Source: Jeotgalicoccus sp052093725 (GTDB lineage: Bacteria; Bacillota; Bacilli; Staphylococcales; Salinicoccaceae). From it: a stretch of 14,687 nt of DNA. A program made the translations under genes and the position numbers. Positions 8,432 to 14,687 of this stretch are shown piece by piece. The notes beneath the pieces were generated by a model, which did not search any database, was not told the origin of the DNA, and saw nothing but the letters and a program-made list of their open reading frames with translations. The stretch covers positions 1-14,687 of the forward strand of contig JBQDHL010000036.1 of the NCBI GenBank assembly GCA_052093725.1. Reading direction: 5' to 3'. Numbering within the stretch: the stretch's first letter is position 1; each line of letters starts with the position of its first letter.

Positions 8432-8895
8432 ATAGTCAGCTCATTTTCCTGTTTTATTGACACGGCTTTACTGAGTGTTTCTTTTAACACAGCAACCAGA
8501 ATATATATCGAGAAGGGAATGAATACTATACCTGCACCGAATAAGACGAGTCCGGGTGCGTCATCCAGCTGGGCGATTGTGAAGAAGAACGGCATCAGCC
8601 CTAATGTTGCTAAGGCAATCGTCAGTGTCAGTTTCTGAATGCGGTTCATAATATTTAAAGTACCGTCTGAAAAAATTTCGTTTGTGTCGATGAGTTTTAA
8701 TAACTTATTTAAAGCATACAGGATAAACAGCCCTGAAATCATATCGATCCAGACGACCGCAACAGCAATATAAACGACGGCATAGACTTTTCCTTCAGAT
8801 GTGAAGAGCTGCACGCCCATTAAAAATCCAAATAATAAAAGTATAGCTGCAATAATTAACAGTGTAAGACGCAGCACTAAAGTTTTCCTAATCAT
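8428..8895 (-). CDS. DUF2975 family integral membrane protein
   Basis: This 155-residue membrane protein has four predicted hydrophobic helices, roughly residues 8-28, 38-62, 89-107 and 114-137. Between the second and third lies the amphipathic LNKLLKLIDTNEIFSDGTLNIMNRIQ segment (split here by helix ends), typical of DUF2975. No enzymatic motif is visible; the biochemical function of the family is not known to me. The ATG at 8895 is preferred because AGGA lies a few bases upstream on the - strand. An in-frame TTG at 8913 would add six residues and include that binding site. It is translationally coupled by ATGA to the XRE regulator downstream, implying a joint role in sensing a membrane-related signal (inference). 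Confidence 0.85.
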   Translation of the reverse strand: MIRKTLVLRLTLLIIAAILLLFGFLMGVQLFTSEGKVYAVVYIAVAVVWIDMISGLFILYALNKLLKLIDTNEIFSDGTLNIMNRIQKLTLTIALATLGLMPFFFTIAQLDDAPGLVLFGAGIVFIPFSIYILVAVLKETLSKAVSIKQENELTI

Positions 8896-8926
8896 ATTTT
8901 TTCCTGCTTTCAAGTTTTATAAATAT

Positions 8927-8955
8927 AATTTATCATTTTATTTATTAATAAACAA
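8927..8955 (-). promoter_or_regulatory. Putative promoter of the DUF2975-XRE operon
   Basis: Read on the - strand, TTGTTT (8955-8950) and TAAATT (8932-8927) are separated by exactly 17 nt and lie about 30 nt upstream of the chosen start. The region is very AT-rich, so chance matches are likely. Nearby is a perfect 10-bp palindrome TTATCGATAA (8970-8979), a possible operator. Confidence 0.4.
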
Positions 8956-8998
8956 TAAATATATATCGTTTATCGATAATAATTTATATTTTACTATC

Positions 8999-9027
8999 TT
9001 GTATTTATTTTATGAAAGCGCTATAAT
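8999..9027 (+). promoter_or_regulatory. hutP promoter with overlapping cre-like site
   Basis: A perfect -10 TATAAT (9022-9027) lies 17 nt after TTGTAT (8999-9004, 3 of 6 matches). The 16-nt segment 9012-9027 matches the catabolite-responsive element WTGNAANCGNWNNCAW at all but one defined position, including the TGAAAGCG core, and covers the whole -10. CcpA bound here would block polymerase. Catabolite repression of hut is established in Bacillus; its operation here is inferred. Confidence 0.7.
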
Positions 9028-9060
9028 GAAGTCAGTTATTAGTGATTAGGCAGGTATATT

Positions 9061-9504
9061 ATGACTCAAAATACACATCGTGAATTTGGTAAATTCACTA
9101 CACTCGTTGCACTGACTGATGAAAAAACAGCGCTCGGCATTCTGCCCCATTTTGATTCGTTCAAAGTGATGACAGGTAAAGTCGGGTCAATGGATTTAAG
9201 CAAAGTCATCTCGTCGGTTGAAACTGCTGCAAAGCGCGGCGGACTCATCGATGGAAATATTTATCGTGAAACTCATTCTTTATATCATGTAATTTTAGAA
9301 GCACTCCAGGGTGTGACCCGCGGCGATTTAAGTGTCGGTGAAATTATGCGTACTGTCGGATTAAGATTCGCGATTGTCAGAGGGAATCCATACGATAGTG
9401 ATGATGAGGGTGAATGGCTGGCGGTTTGTTTCTACGGAACAATCGGCGCGCCAATCAAAGGAAAAGAGCACGAGGCTCTCGGGCTCGGAATTAATCATAT
9501 TTAA
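9061..9504 (+). CDS. hutP: HutP, histidine-responsive RNA-binding antiterminator
   Basis: HutP is an RNA-binding hexamer that, with L-histidine and Mg2+, binds UAG triplets in the hut leader and prevents termination upstream of hutH. The 147-residue product aligns by eye over its whole length with Bacillus HutP (148 residues): TGKVGSMD, YRETHSLYH, EALQGVTRG, RTVGLRFAIVRGNPY and YGTIGAPIKG are all recognisable. The three metal-coordinating histidines of Bacillus HutP (73, 77, 138) correspond to H72, H76 and H137 here. It has its own promoter, with AGGCAGG as a weak ribosome-binding site. A terminator preceded by spaced TAG triplets follows directly, then hutH, the same arrangement as in Bacillus. 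It is divergent from the DUF2975 operon. Confidence 0.95.
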   Translation: MTQNTHREFGKFTTLVALTDEKTALGILPHFDSFKVMTGKVGSMDLSKVISSVETAAKRGGLIDGNIYRETHSLYHVILEALQGVTRGDLSVGEIMRTVGLRFAIVRGNPYDSDDEGEWLAVCFYGTIGAPIKGKEHEALGLGINHI

Positions 9505-9523
9505 AACTTAATAAAAATTGTCA

Positions 9524-9540
9524 TAGACATTAGCTGATAG
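9524..9540 (+). promoter_or_regulatory. HutP RNA-binding site (three TAG triplets, 4-nt spacing)
   Basis: TAG occurs at 9524-9526, 9531-9533 and 9538-9540, each separated by exactly 4 nt, matching the triple-UAG site I bound by HutP in Bacillus subtilis. It ends one nucleotide before the terminator stem, so HutP binding would disturb stem formation. A comparable second triplet site inside the terminator is not apparent. Confidence 0.85.
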
Positions 9541-9541
9541 G

Positions 9542-9577
9542 GACATAAAAATCTAAGGGATTTTTGTGTCTTTTTTT
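9542..9577 (+). terminator. Regulated terminator between hutP and hutH
   Basis: GACATAAAAATC (9542-9553) pairs with GATTTTTGTGTC (9559-9570) as a 12-bp stem with one G-U pair and a 5-nt loop, followed by seven T (9571-9577). It would stop transcription before hutH unless relieved by HutP. Confidence 0.9.
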
Positions 9578-9601
9578 GTACGTAAATTTAGGAGGGATAC
9601 C

Positions 9602-11092
9602 ATGTCAGTTTTACATTTGGATGGAAAGAGTTTAACAATCGATGAAGTAAAAGATTTCCTGGGAAATTCAGAAAGTACGGTGGAAATTACAGCGGACGCT
9701 TACGGGCGTGTCGATGCTTCAAGAAAAGTAGTTGAGAATATTATTGCAGAAGGCAAGACGATTTACGGTATTACGACAGGTTTTGGACTGTTTTGTGACG
9801 TGTTAATTTCAAAAGATAAAGTGGAAGATCTTCAGACGAACTTAATTCGTTCTCACGCGTGCGGTGTCGGCAAAGCTTTCGCTGAGCCGGTAGCACTTCT
9901 GATGATGGTTTTCCGTCTGAACACCATGCTGAAAGGCCATTCAGGTGTGACGAGAGATTTAGTCGAGCAGCTAAAACTGTATATTAACAAGCGCATTATC
10001 CCGGTTGTGCCGGAACAAGGTTCACTTGGAGCTTCAGGCGACCTTGCTCCTCTATCTCATATGGCGCTGACTTTAATCGGAGAAGGTGAAGTGTTCTTCA
10101 TGGATGAAAGAAGAAATACGCATGATGTCTTGGAATCGCTCAGCATCGCACCAATTACACTGCAGGCAAAAGAGGGACTTGCACTGATTAACGGAACACA
10201 GCCGATGACGGCGCAGGGTGTTCTTAATTACATTGAAGCGGATAAGTTAATGCATGACAGCTTATGGATTGCTTCATTGACGCATCAGTCGCTGAACGGC
10301 ATTACAGATGCTTATAACTACCAGATTCACGAGTCACGCGGCTATCCGGAACAGATTTACGTCGCTGAAAAAATGCTCGAATATTTAGAAGGATCACAAC
10401 TGACAACACGTCAGGGTGAAGTGCGCGTTCAGGATGGCTACTCAATCAGATGTATTCCACAGGTGCACGGTGCATCACTGCAGACGCTGAAATACGTTAA
10501 AGACAAACTTGAAATTGAAATGAACGCAGCAAACGATAACCCGTTAATTTTCAGTGAAGATGAGGTCTACTCAGGAGGAAATTTCCACGGTCAGCCGATT
10601 GCAATCGCAATGGACCTGTTGAAAATCGGTGTCGCTGAAATTGCGAATATAACAGAACGGCGTATCGAGCGTCTCGTAAACCCTGCATTAAATGGTGATC
10701 TGCCGGCGTTCTTAAGCCCGGAAGAAGGATTACAATCCGGTGCAATGATTTTACAATATGCGGCTGCCAGCCTCGTTTCCGAAAATAAAACACTCGCTCA
10801 TCCGGCAAGTGTCGACTCTATCCCCTCTTCTGCTAACCAGGAAGACCACGTTTCGATGGGGACAATCGGTGCGCGTCATGCGAGGGATATTATTAACAAC
10901 GCACGCTACGTCGTTGCAACGGAGCTATTTATAGCGATGACAGCAGCAGAAATTAAAGGCAAAGAGAAATTGTCTCCGGCAACGCGTAAAAAGTTTGATG
11001 AGTATCGTCTAATTGCAGACTTCATCGACCACGACCGTAACTTCAGCATTGAAATTAACGATCTTTCAAATGCGTTAACTGAAGTTAATTAA
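9602..11092 (+). CDS. hutH: Histidine ammonia-lyase
   Basis: HutH converts L-histidine to trans-urocanate and ammonia, the first step of histidine use. The 496-residue product contains GSLGASGDLAPLSH, whose A144-S145-G146 triad self-cyclises into the MIO electrophile. It also has YGITTGFG (active-site Y55), NAANDNPL, GNFHGQP and SSANQEDHVSMG, all conserved active-site blocks. The ATG at 9602 is chosen because GGAGG at 9591-9595 precedes it by 6 nt; the frame is open to 9566, but that start lies inside the terminator stem. Expression is predicted to need readthrough of the hutP-hutH terminator. Its last 8 bp overlap the end of the convergent LysR gene. Urocanase and later pathway genes are not in the window. 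Confidence 0.97.
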   Translation: MSVLHLDGKSLTIDEVKDFLGNSESTVEITADAYGRVDASRKVVENIIAEGKTIYGITTGFGLFCDVLISKDKVEDLQTNLIRSHACGVGKAFAEPVALLMMVFRLNTMLKGHSGVTRDLVEQLKLYINKRIIPVVPEQGSLGASGDLAPLSHMALTLIGEGEVFFMDERRNTHDVLESLSIAPITLQAKEGLALINGTQPMTAQGVLNYIEADKLMHDSLWIASLTHQSLNGITDAYNYQIHESRGYPEQIYVAEKMLEYLEGSQLTTRQGEVRVQDGYSIRCIPQVHGASLQTLKYVKDKLEIEMNAANDNPLIFSEDEVYSGGNFHGQPIAIAMDLLKIGVAEIANITERRIERLVNPALNGDLPAFLSPEEGLQSGAMILQYAAASLVSENKTLAHPASVDSIPSSANQEDHVSMGTIGARHARDIINNARYVVATELFIAMTAAEIKGKEKLSPATRKKFDEYRLIADFIDHDRNFSIEINDLSNALTEVN

Positions 11093-11994
11093 AATAATCC
11101 CGAACCTCCCCTTTGTCGAAATAATCGAGTACAAGGTTAATAAAAGACTCGGTTAACGGTGAGAGGAAGCGGGTTTTATCGATTGAGATGTAAACGATTC
11201 GGTAAAACGATAAATCAGAAATTTCTTTAATATCCACATCTCTTTCGTCGAGCGTCAGTGCGTATTTCTCAGGCAGAATAGCAATACCGAGGCTCTGTTT
11301 TATAAATTCCGACGTCAGCTCAAAGCGTTCGATTTCAAAACCGATATTCGCCTGCAGTCCGATTCTGTTAAAAGCACGGACGATCTCGGTGCGTGTCTGA
11401 TAGCCGTCATGAGAAATAATAAGCGGCATATCGGAGATATCTTTTAAGGTGACATTTTTCTGGTTGCTGAATGGGTTATCTTTCGGCAAAGCGACGATAA
11501 GGGACTCTTCGTAAAGCGGTATCGAAATGATTTTATCGTTTTCAATGAACTGGTTCGTAATAGCTAGGTTCACATCGTAGTCGTTAAACGATTTTTCAAT
11601 TTCGGCAATGCTGAGGGCGTGATCGATTTTAATACGCGTATCGGTATTAATTTCTCTATAGGCTTTAACAACTTCCGGAAGCCATGATTTCACGCTTTCG
11701 ATTAAGCTGATGGAAATATGATTTATGCCTTTAGTTTTAAGGTGTACCGCCGCTTCAGTAACCTGACGATGATGCATAACGAATTTATTCGCTTCGTCAA
11801 AAAAAACTCCTGCCTTCGGCAGTAAGTTTAAATAATCTCGATGAACGATCGATTAAAGTGAAGCCGATTTCGTTTTCCAGCCGTTTAATCGACGCGCTTA
11901 AAGACGGCTGTGCAATATGTAATTCATTAGCTGCTGTTGTGAATGACTGCTTATTAACGATAGTAACAAAATGAATAAGCTGATTGATCTGCAT
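11085..11994 (-). pseudogene. LysR-family transcriptional regulator split by a one-base frameshift
   Basis: The first part (11994-11797) encodes a 65-residue winged helix-turn-helix of LysR type: FVTIVNKQSFTTAANELHIA, then QPSLSASIKRLENEIG and LTAEGRSFF, where a stop occurs. The second part (frame open across 11798-11085) continues the regulator, with linker residues DEANKFVMHHRQVTEAAVHL and a substrate-binding domain of about 200 residues. The break falls in a run of eight T on the coding strand (11806-11799). Removing one T joins the halves into a 302-residue protein of normal LysR length, with FF-DEA falling exactly where the family expects it. The alternatives are sequencing error, recent inactivation or slippage-controlled expression. 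AAAGGGAG precedes the ATG. It is divergent from the YjiH-type pair and is their likely regulator; the ligand is unknown. Confidence 0.88.
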
Positions 11995-12033
11995 GTACAG
12001 TACTCCCTTTGTTCCGATAGTACTTTTATTTTA

Positions 12034-12063
12034 ACACTTTAAAGGTGTATAGCTAAAAGCTAT
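12034..12063. promoter_or_regulatory. Two abutting 15-bp dyads, candidate LysR operator
   Basis: ATAGCTAAAAGCTAT (12049-12063) is a perfect dyad with 6-bp arms and contains T-N11-A, the LysR-box form. Immediately before it, ACACTTTAAAGGTGT (12034-12048) is a dyad with a single mismatched pair. They lie between the divergent lysR and yjiH-type genes and overlap the expected upstream promoter area of the lysR gene, as is usual for autoregulated LysR proteins. Confidence 0.55.
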
Positions 12064-12077
12064 CAGGCGATTACTTT

Positions 12078-12109
12078 TAAGTATTTGTTAAATATTCAGA
12101 CTATATATA
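12078..12109 (+). promoter_or_regulatory. Probable promoter region of the YjiH-type operon
   Basis: The AT-rich stretch contains TATATATAA (12102-12110) as a -10 candidate and TTAAGT (12078-12083) or TTGTTA (12085-12090) as -35 candidates. Spacing is not ideal for any single pair, so the hexamers are uncertain. The segment 12091-12105 matches 11 of 15 positions of the CodY consensus, which is too weak to call. Confidence 0.35.
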
Positions 12110-12126
12110 AGCTTAAACCATACGTG

Positions 12127-12142
12127 TAGAAAACGCTTACAA
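12127..12142 (+). promoter_or_regulatory. cre-like catabolite control site before the YjiH-type operon
   Basis: TAGAAAACGCTTACAA matches WTGNAANCGNWNNCAW at all but one defined position. It lies downstream of the probable promoter and about 5 nt before the ribosome-binding site AAGGGGTGA (12147-12155), a roadblock position for CcpA. Confidence 0.6.
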
Positions 12143-12159
12143 AAACAAGGGGTGAACGT

Positions 12160-13500
12160 ATGGAAAAGAACGGGCAGGAGAATTATTTAACACGTGAGCA
12201 GATTAAAAATCAGAAAGGGACGGCAATGTGGAAGTTTTTCCTTTACAGTGGTCTCGGGATTTTAATTTTCTTTATTCCGGTATCGATGTTCGGCGGTAAT
12301 TCTATTCTGCTGGATCATCTGGTGACGGCGATTCAAAAAGTGTTTGGAGAGAATATTAAGTACTACACTCTGCTAATTATTATTATCGGTGCGGTACTGC
12401 CGTTTATTAACGGAACATGGAAGAAGAGCTCATTCAATCTTTTCTTCACACTGTTTAAGATTTTAGGGGTAGTTATCGGTACGATGGTTGTATTTAATGT
12501 CGGGCCGCAGTTTGTACTGGCTGAAAATATCGGGCCATTCCTGTTTAACTCGCTGGCAATTAACCTGAGTCTGCTGATTCCGCTTGGGGGAGCGGCGCTG
12601 GCGCTGCTCGTCGGTTACGGGCTTTTGACATTGCTCGGAATTACGATGGAGCCGATTATGAGACCGGTCTTCAAAACGCCGGGACGTACTGCAATTGATG
12701 CGGTCGCATCATTCGTCGGCAGCTACTCTGTCGGCCTGCTGATTACAAATCGTATTTACAAAGAGGGTCTGTACAGCAGAAAAGAAGCATTAATTGTTGC
12801 GACGGGGTTCTCAACTGTATCGGTAACATTCATGGTGGTTGTTGCAAGGACGCTGGAACTCATGGACCACTGGTTATTATATTTCTGGATTACATTAATC
12901 GTTACATTTTTAGTCACGGCAATATCCGTTCATTTACCGCCGATTAGCACTCAGAAGAAAAAATATTACGGTGGCAAGGACAATACTGTGCATGAAGGGT
13001 TTGAAGGAAACAGATTGAGCTATGCATGGTGTAAAACAAAACAGGAGTCGTTTGAATTTGAACCGCTCTTAAAAAATATTGCAGTGAACTTTATCGATGC
13101 GATGAAGATGACAACATCGATTATTCCGTCAATACTGTCAATCGGCTTTGTCGGCCTGGTCATTGCGGAATATACGGAGATTATTTCATATCTGTCGTAT
13201 ATATTCTATCCGTTCCTATTCTTCTGGCCGTTAGAAGATCCAGGATTGATTGCGGAAGCTGCAATGATTTCTGTAGTCGAGATGTTCCTGCCGGCTCTAT
13301 TAGTTGTTGAAGCGGATATGGTTACTAAATTCATTGTCGGGGTGACAAGTGTATCAGCAATTATATTCCTGTCAGGACTTGTACCGGCAATTCTAAGTAC
13401 GGATTTGAATATTAAGTTGTGGAAGCTGCTCGTTATCTGGTTTATCCGAGTGGCGCTGACACTGCTCATTGTTACACCTATTGCACTGCTGCTGTTTTAA
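12160..13500 (+). CDS. YjiH family GATE-domain (nucleoside recognition) membrane protein, first copy
   Basis: This 446-residue polytopic membrane protein has hydrophobic segments at about 25-44, 69-86, 97-113, 130-165, 210-230, 237-258, 320-356, 391-412 and 420-444. The organisation fits the YjiH family, with Gate (nucleoside-recognition) domains before and after a hydrophilic loop (about 262-305). The highly conserved stretch GSYSVGLLITNRIYKEG, followed by KEALIVATGFSTVSVT (residues 187-224), is shared with the second copy. The family is presumed to move a small solute, but no substrate is established from sequence. The start at 12160 has a strong AAGGGGTGA. It is divergent from a LysR gene and 26 nt upstream of its paralogue, so both are likely one operon. 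Its place beside hutPH makes histidine or a derivative one candidate substrate (inference). Confidence 0.85.
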   Translation: MEKNGQENYLTREQIKNQKGTAMWKFFLYSGLGILIFFIPVSMFGGNSILLDHLVTAIQKVFGENIKYYTLLIIIIGAVLPFINGTWKKSSFNLFFTLFKILGVVIGTMVVFNVGPQFVLAENIGPFLFNSLAINLSLLIPLGGAALALLVGYGLLTLLGITMEPIMRPVFKTPGRTAIDAVASFVGSYSVGLLITNRIYKEGLYSRKEALIVATGFSTVSVTFMVVVARTLELMDHWLLYFWITLIVTFLVTAISVHLPPISTQKKKYYGGKDNTVHEGFEGNRLSYAWCKTKQESFEFEPLLKNIAVNFIDAMKMTTSIIPSILSIGFVGLVIAEYTEIISYLSYIFYPFLFFWPLEDPGLIAEAAMISVVEMFLPALLVVEADMVTKFIVGVTSVSAIIFLSGLVPAILSTDLNIKLWKLLVIWFIRVALTLLIVTPIALLLF

Positions 13501-13526
13501 GAGGAATTCAGTAAAGGGGTCATGTC

Positions 13527-14687
13527 ATGGTCTCAGAGGATGAGATGCGCCGTGAAAAAGGATATAAAATATGGCGTTTCTTTGTATTCAGTACACTTGG
13601 GTTATTTCTGTTTTTCGTACCAGTAACGATGTCCGGAACGACATCGATTATGCTCGATCACATCGTCACCGTCATTCATAAGATTTTTGGAGAAAGCATT
13701 CAATATTACACACTGGCAGTAGTGTTTGCAGGTACACTGATTCCGTTTGTGACTAAAGCGTGGAATAAAAGTGCATTTAACGTACTGTTTACGTGCTTTA
13801 AAATACTCGGTCTTTTAATTGGTGTCATGGTCGTGTTTAATATCGGTCCGGCATTCGTGCTCGATGAAAATATGGGGCCATTTCTATTCTACTCGCTGGC
13901 AATCAACTTGAGTTTACTAATACCGCACGGTGGTGCAGCGCTCGGACTTATTCTCGGGTACGGATTCCTCGTTTTTATCGGGGTGCTGCTGGAGCCGGTC
14001 ATGAGAACGCTGTTTAAAACACCCGGTCGTTCGGCGATGGATGCAATGGCTTCACTCGTCGGAAGTTACTCGGTCGGGCTGCTCATTACGAACCGGACGT
14101 ATAAAGAAGGATTATACAACCGGAAGGAAGGCCTGATTATAGCGACGGGTTTTTCCACCGTTTCGGTAACGATTATGGTAGTCGTCGCCCGCACACTCGA
14201 GCTGATGGATTACTGGGTACTGTTTTTTATCGTTATCCTGCTCGTTGCTTTTGGGGTGACGGCAATTACTAACTACCTGCCGCCGATACGAAATGAAAAG
14301 AATATTTATTTTAACGATAAAAATAACAACATCGAAGAAAGTTACGAAGGAAACATACTGCAGTATGCATGGTACAAAGCGAAGCAGCAGTCGCACAGTT
14401 CGCGCCCGCTCAGAGAGGATATCTGGATGAACTTCGTCGAAGCGATGAAAATGACCGCTTCAGTCGTACCGTCAGTACTGTCGATTGGCCTGATTGGGTT
14501 AATCGTCGCTGAGTACACAGATGTCATTACATGGGTGTCCTATGTATACTACCCGCTCCTGTATATGTTCCCGCTTGAAAATGTACCGCTGATTGCTGAA
14601 GCGGTGACGATATCGATAGTTGAAATGTTCCTGCCTTCCCTGCTCGTCGCAGAAGCGGATATTATGACCAGGTTTATCGTCGGAGTG
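13527..14687 (+). CDS. YjiH family GATE-domain membrane protein, second copy (3' end outside window)
   Basis: The frame is open from ATG 13527 to the window end, giving 387 residues. AAAGGGG (13513-13519) lies 7 nt upstream. By eye well over half the residues equal those of the first copy, and the two align without net insertion or deletion: residue n here corresponds to n+8 there. Shared blocks include KTPGR, GSYSVGLLITNR, KEGLY, ATGFSTVSVT, VVVARTLELMD and SIVEMFLPSLLVAEAD. About 50 C-terminal residues should be missing beyond the edge. The start differs: the N-terminal hydrophilic tail is 8 residues shorter. The close pairing suggests an old tandem duplication, and the products might form a two-part membrane complex, as is thought for paired Gate-domain proteins (inference). 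Confidence 0.85.
   Translation, partial: MVSEDEMRREKGYKIWRFFVFSTLGLFLFFVPVTMSGTTSIMLDHIVTVIHKIFGESIQYYTLAVVFAGTLIPFVTKAWNKSAFNVLFTCFKILGLLIGVMVVFNIGPAFVLDENMGPFLFYSLAINLSLLIPHGGAALGLILGYGFLVFIGVLLEPVMRTLFKTPGRSAMDAMASLVGSYSVGLLITNRTYKEGLYNRKEGLIIATGFSTVSVTIMVVVARTLELMDYWVLFFIVILLVAFGVTAITNYLPPIRNEKNIYFNDKNNNIEESYEGNILQYAWYKAKQQSHSSRPLREDIWMNFVEAMKMTASVVPSVLSIGLIGLIVAEYTDVITWVSYVYYPLLYMFPLENVPLIAEAVTISIVEMFLPSLLVAEADIMTRFIVGV

Noticed and set aside
8801..9049. 82-residue + strand open frame across the DUF2975 start and spacer
   Set aside because: Half is antisense to DUF2975 and the rest runs through the AT-rich promoter region; no ribosome-binding site or family resemblance.
9566..9601. Twelve-residue N-terminal extension of HutH
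   Set aside because: It starts inside the 3' arm of the regulated terminator; GGAGG spaced 6 nt before ATG 9602 is far better.
12091..12105. CodY-box-like sequence before the YjiH-type operon
   Set aside because: Only 11 of 15 positions match in a very AT-rich region; not distinguishable from background without a binding test.

Overview
The window looks like the replication-origin region of a low-GC Gram-positive bacterium in or near the family Staphylococcaceae. The first 8.1 kb carries the conserved order dnaA (3' part only), dnaN, yaaA (S4 domain), recF, gyrB and gyrA, all on the + strand. The DnaA, GyrB and GyrA sequences read as staphylococcal-like. However, gyrA is not followed by nnrD as I recall for Staphylococcus, and hutP is present. 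A related genus such as Jeotgalicoccus, Salinicoccus or a neighbour is my best guess. This is inference from remembered sequences, not a database result.

Region 1 (1-2148): the dnaA 3' end, an origin-type dnaA-dnaN spacer, then dnaN with its own terminator. The spacer holds five DnaA boxes, a run of DnaA-trio trinucleotides and an AT-rich unwinding stretch. Region 2 (2149-8180): a promoter, then yaaA-recF-gyrB-gyrA as a tight operon (4-bp overlap, 14-nt and 16-nt gaps), closed by a strong hairpin that can work in both directions.

Region 3 (8225-8895, - strand): a two-gene cassette of a DUF2975 membrane protein and a small YozG-like Cro/CI regulator, joined by an ATGA overlap. Region 4 (8999-11092): hutP and hutH. 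hutP has a near-consensus sigma-A promoter overlapped by a catabolite-responsive (cre-like) site. Between hutP and hutH is an intrinsic terminator preceded by three TAG triplets spaced exactly 4 nt apart, the known HutP binding pattern. This predicts histidine-dependent antitermination into histidine ammonia-lyase.

Region 5 (11085-14687): a LysR-family regulator on the - strand, split by one extra base in an 8-T run, transcribed divergently from two tandem, clearly paralogous YjiH-type GATE-domain membrane proteins. The second of these runs off the window. The shared control region has two abutting 15-bp dyads, which are candidate LysR sites, and another cre-like site. The repeated catabolite control and the position beside hutPH suggest, but do not prove, that the membrane-protein pair and the regulator serve the uptake or handling of histidine or a related nitrogen/carbon source. 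No other hut genes (hutU, hutI, hutG, hutM) are in the window. I see no insertion sequence, CRISPR array, tRNA or rRNA, and no gene-free stretch longer than 300 bases.
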